The notes under the pieces: generated by a model
Told to the model about the DNA's origin: nothing
Seen by the model: only the letters and a program-made list of their open reading frames with translations
The model's database searches: none
Shown: piece by piece, positions 58,259-64,000 of the stretch
Position numbering within the stretch: the stretch's first letter is position 1
Layout: the number at the start of each line of letters is the position of its first letter
Assembly (NCBI GenBank): GCA_028583605.1
Contig: CM053329.1
Location: 4,650,001 to 4,714,000 of the forward strand
Direction of reading: 5' to 3'
Length of the DNA stretch: 64,000 nucleotides
DNA from: Dastarcus helophoroides
Lineage: Eukaryota > Arthropoda > Insecta > Coleoptera > Bothrideridae
Made by a program: the position numbers and the translations under genes

Positions 58259-59024
58259 TGCAGACTGTCTCGTATCGTTATGTTCAAATTTTGAGAGCAT
58301 AAACTAGATTTAATTCTAAGACTAAAAAACAGAAACGTTGTAGGTCGATCTTCTTTTGTTCAGAAGTTACAGGCCTATGAAATTTAATCAAAATCAATTA
58401 AGTAATAGAAATTATTCAAATAATAACTCAATTTATTATTTAAAATTTTTATTTTTTTTATTATAAATGAACACCGTCCTTCTTGCTAGGCATGTGCTCG
58501 TAATTCAATGGACAAAGTGGCATTCCTTATTTGAAGCTTATTTATCCGAATTTGTTGAGCAGTTCAATTAATTCTTCTCTCGTGCTTGATACTTTACTGT
58601 AAACTAAATTTTTAATATATATCCCCGGAAATAAAAGTCTAAAGGTTTATATGGTCCGAGGATATAGGTGGCCATGCAACAGGAACACCCCATAGTGGGT
58701 TAAATTATTAAACGAATTGGAGTAGCTGAAAGAAGTATTTGGCGAATTTACCATTGACGTATTGTGTACTCTTTCTAAATATTAAGACAGTCACGTTTAA
58801 TTTTTTATTTGATCTTGTTGGTACTCTTGCATGAATACCTAGATCTTTAATTTTCCGTAACATAAATTTTAAAAAATTCTTAGCTCTAGATAATTTTATA
58901 GACCTGTAACTTTTGTACAAAAGAAGATCGACCTACAACTTTTTGGTTTTTTAGTTTTAGAATAAAGTCAAATTTATGAGTTTATGCTCCCAAAATTTGA
59001 ACCTAACGATACGGGGTAGACTGT
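58259..59024. mobile_element. 0.77 kb inverted-repeat element next to the compound one
   Basis: TGCAGACTGTCTCGTATCGT (58259) is mirrored by ACGATACGGGGTAGACTGTA ending near 59025. TTCAAATTTTGAGAGCATAA, GTAGGTCGATCTTCTTTTGT and GTTACAGGCCTATGA all have inverted partners. Arms are about 130 bp. The spacer is noncoding. Confidence 0.75.
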
Positions 59025-59464
59025 ATATATAAGTAAAATCATTTAAGGGCTGCACTGAATATTTTTAATTTGTATATTACACATGTTACCTGTTACTTCA
59101 TCCTGGTGACAAGTAATTACAGAAATGCTGATATCTTGTTTTACCTCCTTAGAGACGAATATTATCTTGCCATTAATTGAAAATACTGTTCATGGTTCTT
59201 CTATCTATCTCCAACGATTTAGGTTATGCACTGACCTCTCAGTAAATCAGTCAGAATAAATCTAATAAAAAAATGATCAGGTGAAAACATATTCGAATAA
59301 GTATCACTTGAATTCTAGATACTTCTGGAGGATGGTCTGGAGATGCATACCTGCTGGTGAGTAATTTTGTCACCGGGAGGCAATTAACGAGTTATAGAAA
59401 ATGTTTACTAAAGAAGTTCAAATACACTCCACCATTATTAATTTATCATTTCACAGTTTATTAT
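59025..59464. other. No gene recognised
   Basis: AT-rich spacer. Confidence 0.4.
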
Positions 59465-60228
59465 AGGGGAAATAGAGGTATAACAGGATACTTAACTTTA
59501 TTACACCGAAAAATATATTAAAGAACTCTTCATTGAGAAAATAAATATTGGTGCATGTTTCTACAACTGTAGACCAAATTTCAACAGAAAAATAAATCTT
59601 TATTTTAATAAAACATTTCCACAAAAAAATTCATTTAAAATTTCATCAAACAAACGGGTACTTCCGTCTTGGTCCCCTTTCCAAATAAATTGATTGAAGT
59701 TTTGGCTCTGGTAAGCTGTCTTGAAGCCTATTTAATTTTCCTCTACTGCTTCTATTGCTTTGCGCCTACTTTCCGTATCCCATCCTTGACTGAATTTTCT
59801 CTGGTATGTGGGTAGTATTTTGAAATTTTAAGGTATTTACGACAAATTAATCTAAAATTATGACGGAGCAGACCGTATAGTATGCAGTTTTGCCCTATCC
59901 GATGGTGCCCCAAGCATACTTTTTCGTTACGTACAATACCAAAATGCATGATAATATTATTAGAATATCATACAGCATACAGAGTGAAACTTAGAAAAGA
60001 AGAAGAAAATTAGAAACCACATTTATAAACAACATTTGCCGGAGTTTTAATTATGACCATAAATTAGATTAGGCATCTTTAAATCAGAAAAAAATGCTTT
60101 CTGACGCTGCATCCTCGTGTTATTTACAGTTTTTACCTACAGACTTATTTTCCGCATTAAGCGGCAGATATCATTAATCGTTTTTAAAGTTCGGTTGTAC
60201 CGCGCTATCCCTTATGCCCCCCTTCCCC
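59465..60228 (-). mobile_element. Pogo-like element with a psq helix-turn-helix fragment
   Basis: The ends TAGGGGAAATAGAGGTATAA (59464) and CTTATGCCCCCCTTCCCCTA (60230) form imperfect TIRs. On the minus strand between about 59800 and 59600, one frame reads WDTESRRKAIEAVEENKIG-like (one stop after ENK is absent; a stop replaces the expected K) then FKTAYQSQNFN. W..E....A..AV.....GF..A is the pattern of the N-terminal psq DNA-binding domain of pogo transposases. The basic segment that precedes it is in another frame. The catalytic domain is lacking, so this is an internally deleted derivative. Confidence 0.55.
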
Positions 60229-60740
60229 TATTATGCTGCATCTAAGAAAATCAATATGTTTTGTTTAATTTATGAGTCAATAGTAGTCCCATTAATCAAT
60301 GTTTTATTTCTACTACATTTCTTGCGTGACACGATTTTGTAATGAAGAATTTAAGATGCCGGCATCACTATGGAGCCGCATACCACCAAAGGTTGGGCAA
60401 ATTATTATTATTATGCATTCAGCCGCCGGACTAACGGGCATCTTCTAGTTGTTTTCGGATTTCATACCATATAATATCGGGGGACTTATTTAGATTATTT
60501 GATTAATTTGGGAATATTTTCAATATTCTATTCCATAGTGTATGGTGACCCATTTCAATTATCGTATTTAACGCAGTAGTTAACGAAGTTGGTCAGTCAT
60601 TTAGTAAACTTAGACTATAAGCTCACTTATGGTAGCGGTTTGGTTAGTAAACCATCAGCATATTTTTTAATTGTGCTTGCAATTTTATTGAGCAATGCTT
60701 TCCTTTAGTGGAGTGCCTGGAGCATTAAAAATCCAAAAAA
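60229..60740. other. No gene recognised
   Basis: AT-rich spacer with a short ATT repeat near 60403. Confidence 0.4.
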
Positions 60741-61350
60741 CTAGGATTACAGTTACAGTGAGTGAAATTAAATAAAAATATATGGAATGTCTAGCTAACA
60801 ATATATGTAAAAAAGTTTACCTATGAAAAAATTGTGATCTTCATTAAAAATAATGGTAATAATAATAAACTGGGTGTTTCAAAATAAGGTGCTTATCCTT
60901 AAGGAGCATAATCCTGGAGCGATTTTAAGAAAAACAGTTTATATCAACATAGGTCCGGAACCGCTTTATTTTTAAGTTACAGGGTCTTGAAAATTAAAAA
61001 AAAAAATTAGTATTTCCCTAAATACTATGAAACTACTCAGAATATTTTTTTCAACTTTGGAAGATACTAACTAGATATAAACACGATTTTTTTGCGGAAA
61101 AAATATTTGCTTGTAGTATTTAAAAAAAACACATTTTTTCTTAATTTTCAAGACCCTCTAACTTAAAAATAAAGCGGTTCCTGACTTATGTTGATATAAA
61201 CTTTTTTTGTTAAAATCGTTTGAGTATTATTATTACTATTATTTTTAATGACGATCACAATTTTTAATAGATACATTTTTTTACATATATTATTATTTAA
61301 ACATTTCATATATTTTTATTTAATTTCATACACTGTACCTGTAATCCTAG
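60741..61350. mobile_element. 610-bp palindromic element
   Basis: CTAGGATTACAGTTACAGTG (60741) is mirrored by CACTGTACCTGTAATCCTAG (61350). Both arms contain AAGCGG next to TTTTTAAGTTA phrases and GATATAAACT/AGTTTATATC. The left arm has about 45 extra bases (CTGGGTGTTTCAAAATAAGG onwards, 60871), which resemble the ends of other elements. A single-arm relative is at 4397-4530. Confidence 0.75.
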
Positions 61351-62844
61351 GTCAAAACCCCTAGACACACTACTACTTGGAGTATTTGGATATCATTGAA
61401 CTATCAATGTGATTGGTCCTTGGAATGGTTAGTAGTATTTTGCAGTTTGTGATCTATTTTTGAGGCACGTACAGGCTCTTCATATTATACCAGATATATA
61501 AGGGTCTTATAGGCAGGTAAACAATTTGTAACATAATTTCGGCTGAGTTCGGTTGTTGAGCTGTTTTAGAGTTAAATAGATATGCTGCTTTCTTCTATTA
61601 CATCTAGTTTTTTTCTCTACACCTTATACAGGTATCATACATTCGATTGAGAGGAAGTGCGTTTGTTCGATATTTTCGAAATTTATTTAGTGATGATGGA
61701 ATTATGTACTGCCATAACATATATGATTTAATAAAAATGTTAAGAATTTAACTCTAAAATGAAACTAGTGGTGATTTTTCATCGATAATTCAAAGAAAAG
61801 ATTGAAGTGTGTTCCCTTCAGAAGGGAAAATTATTTGGCGAATTCCTAACAGACCACTTAGTTTGTTTGCGTGAACAATATGAAGACGCAAAGAGAGTCA
61901 GTAACTTGTTGCAATACCAAATGCACGAATGGATCATCTGCATTGACCTTCCCGCTTTTCCTTGACCAGCAACGAGGATATACTAAGGATCCCACTTTTT
62001 TGTGTATGTGGAACAACAGATCTCATAAAAAGCATTGGGAGCAGTAAAATTAAGTACCAAAATGTGAACCGAAATCTAGTGATTCAAGTATTGTGCACCA
62101 GCAACTTCTCGACAGAAAAAAAATATATTTCCACATCTGTATATAAAAGAGAGCCTCGAGAAGCAGTTTGTTAAATCTATGTCAATTGAAGCAGATTACT
62201 TCAAGTATCTATTGTGGCATTTCGTAGACTGTCGTCTTAAAAGATAAAGGTCAGTGTGTCTGACGGTCCATAGATTCGATAACTCGCTAAAGACGACATT
62301 TTCATCAGAAAGACGGAAAGACAAAGTTTGAAAAGAATGATTTGTTAGCATTTTAAAACATTATTAAAGGCTTTATTAGAAGTGCACAAGTTCAAAGTTA
62401 CACCGAAATTATCCAGCAGCTCATAAAGAGTTTAAAAATCCCTACTTGCAAGATGAGAAATTACATAGTCAAAAATTTTGCTGCGGTGTTGAGTAACGTG
62501 AGCGACTCCATCAATATTTGAGGCCATGGAGGCACAGTATCAAAGCAGATGGGATGCAGAGGTGAATATACAATAAGGTTGACTATTGTTGGAGCATCAA
62601 TCATCAAACGACAATGTCCACACAGTAAACACTAAAGAAGAAAATTTTTGTCTTAATACGTTTTTAATGCTTTGTAAAAAAAACTTTACTATTCGTATAA
62701 ACTCGATTTGAGTAATATTTAGCTTTTGAACGAACAAAACTGTATTTTGTGGTATCTTTTACCTTTATTTTGTATGACTTTTGAGACAAGGAAGGGGTAC
62801 CCTGTAGATTAAAAAGTTTCTGAAGGCAGTAAATTTCACGACTT
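61351..62844. other. No gene recognised
   Basis: AT-rich sequence with short unassigned frames. The 70-codon frame at 61962-62174 has no motif. CAAGGAAGGGGTACCCTGTAG near 62790 (less one base) suggests the end of another repeat just before the Penelope relic. Confidence 0.4.
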
Positions 62845-62988
62845 GGTAAATCTGGTATTTATAAATTGAATTGCTCCGAGTGTAATGCTATCTACATAGG
62901 TCAAATTTCATGTAATTTTCACATTAGATACAGCGAAAATCATCAGAGACAACAAAGAGATCGAAGCTATTTAGTTTCCTCTCGATGA
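62845..62988 (+). pseudogene. Penelope-like element, second GIY-YIG endonuclease relic
   Basis: The frame reads GKSGIYKLNCSECNAIYIGQ, with intact GIY and YIG motifs and the two cysteines (C-x2-C) between them that mark the Penelope type, then FHIRYSENHQ where the conserved R and the EH-type pair are expected. It ends at a stop after 47 codons. Reverse transcriptase and the endonuclease C-terminus are missing. Sequence differs clearly from the copy at 27870, so it comes from another family. Confidence 0.75.
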
Positions 62989-64000
62989 AGAAGCTTTCTA
63001 TGTCCCGTTGCTGTATCTAACTACGCAGGTCTCCTCACTCAAAGTATTTTTTGTTAATCGTCAAAAACATTGTGGATAAGACAAGTGAGGTTTTTTAAAG
63101 GGGCTCCCACAAATAAATTTGGTCCTAAGAAATAATGTATATGGTAGGTGGTTCCTCGAGGCCTAAGAAAAAATTCGCTGCTTGTGTGCGGTAGCCTGTT
63201 AAGGTTTATTGCAGACAAATTCCTTTGAAATAATTTTGATCAAAGAACATTCAGTCAAGTTAATGAAAAGCCGAAAATTTTGTGAGGAGGGAGATATTTC
63301 GTCAAAATACGACCTTCCTCTGACTCGATCCCAACTAAATGGAGAAATCTAAATATCAAGCACACAGGCGAAAGGTAACCTCTCCAAAAATATATTTAGA
63401 AGATTCAATCGATATCCTCAGAAGAGTTGTAGGTTGTAGAAAACTGATTTGATCTCTGTAAGACACAAGGGCACTTTGGATTGCAGTGTATATTTAGAAG
63501 AAAAAAGCGTGGAACGAGATATCAACTGATTGCTTTTGCAGGTTGCAGGAACCGCGACTTCTGACAGTGTGGCCAAGTTTAAAGTGGGGATTCAGGTGTT
63601 CTTTGGTGCACATGTGTCCTATATTATATTTGAGTGACTAAAATATTTTAAGTTGTCTTTCCAGCTGATACATGAAGCTTGAAAGGGGAAGTATAAATGT
63701 CCGCCTAGCCTCAGGTACTCCATTGCAAATTCAAATTTGTTCTAAAACTGACATATTCTTTTATAAAAATCATCTACATTTGAGACTCATCATAACCGTT
63801 TTTTTTTCATTTGAAGCAGCAAATCTTGTCGAAATCATTAGACCTGCCATATATTTAGATATAAAGGACAATATATTTACTTTTAAACTTAGTTTTATAT
63901 GTAGATGGGTTTTTAAATATTTCGAAATACTTATTAGAAAAATTTTTACATTCTACCGAGGTTTAAAATTTACAGATATATTCTTTTATGTATTAGGTGA
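62989..64000. other. No gene recognised; possible further Penelope debris
   Basis: Short fragments could continue the element but no frame is conserved. Nothing else was found up to the window end. Confidence 0.35.

Noticed and set aside
1..64000. CRISPR array, prokaryotic operon or bacterial insertion
   Set aside because: No spaced identical repeats, no ribosome-binding-site-led gene series, and all coding relics are eukaryotic transposons.

Overview
The window looks like AT-rich insect nuclear DNA, most likely from a beetle (the order is an inference from the mix of transposon families). I found no complete host gene, no rRNA, no intact tRNA gene and no CRISPR array. Nearly everything recognisable is decayed transposable-element sequence: two Penelope-like GIY-YIG endonuclease fragments, a LINE split into an endonuclease part and a reverse-transcriptase tail, the 3' end and LTR of a Ty3/gypsy element, pogo, mariner, Tc1/mariner-like (DUF4817) and THAP-domain transposases, hAT-type elements, and many inverted-repeat elements without coding sequence. 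The only candidate host feature is a short open stretch at 664-733 that starts with ATG and ends at a strong splice-donor consensus; it could be a first coding exon followed by a very long intron.

Layout. 1-2740: mostly unique sequence with the candidate exon. 2741-5573: hairpins and a 1.9 kb inverted-repeat element. 5853-11319: a three-level nest, in which a long-TIR element is interrupted by a hAT element (7459-9800, with perfect 8-bp target duplications) that is itself interrupted by a 1.7 kb near-palindrome (8009-9697). 12.6-17.8 kb: a small MITE, a mariner relic, and two tRNA-like SINE heads facing each other. 17.8-21.4 kb: three coding relics in a row on the plus strand (DUF4817 transposase, THAP transposase, Ty3/gypsy integrase plus LTR). 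26.3-31.4 kb: a probable 5 kb hAT-like element holding a Penelope relic and 2.7 kb of strand-asymmetric low-complexity DNA. 33.5-37.2 kb: an internally deleted mariner and a pogo-type transposase pseudogene with a C-terminal zinc finger. 42.7-46.6 kb: a LINE whose middle is replaced by two adjoining palindromes. 49-61.4 kb: mostly inverted-repeat elements, including compound ones, plus a second copy of a hammerhead-like repeat first seen at 38.3 kb. 62.8 kb: the second Penelope relic.

The coding relics do not form a pathway; each carries frameshifts or stops. What links the window is a set of inverted-repeat elements whose ends or arms often contain ACAGGGTG/CACCCTGT-type motifs, and repeated nesting of elements inside one another. 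Two observations stand out: the paired hammerhead-ribozyme-like repeats, and the density of long palindromes that would fold into long double-stranded RNA if transcribed. All matches were judged by eye, without alignment or database search.
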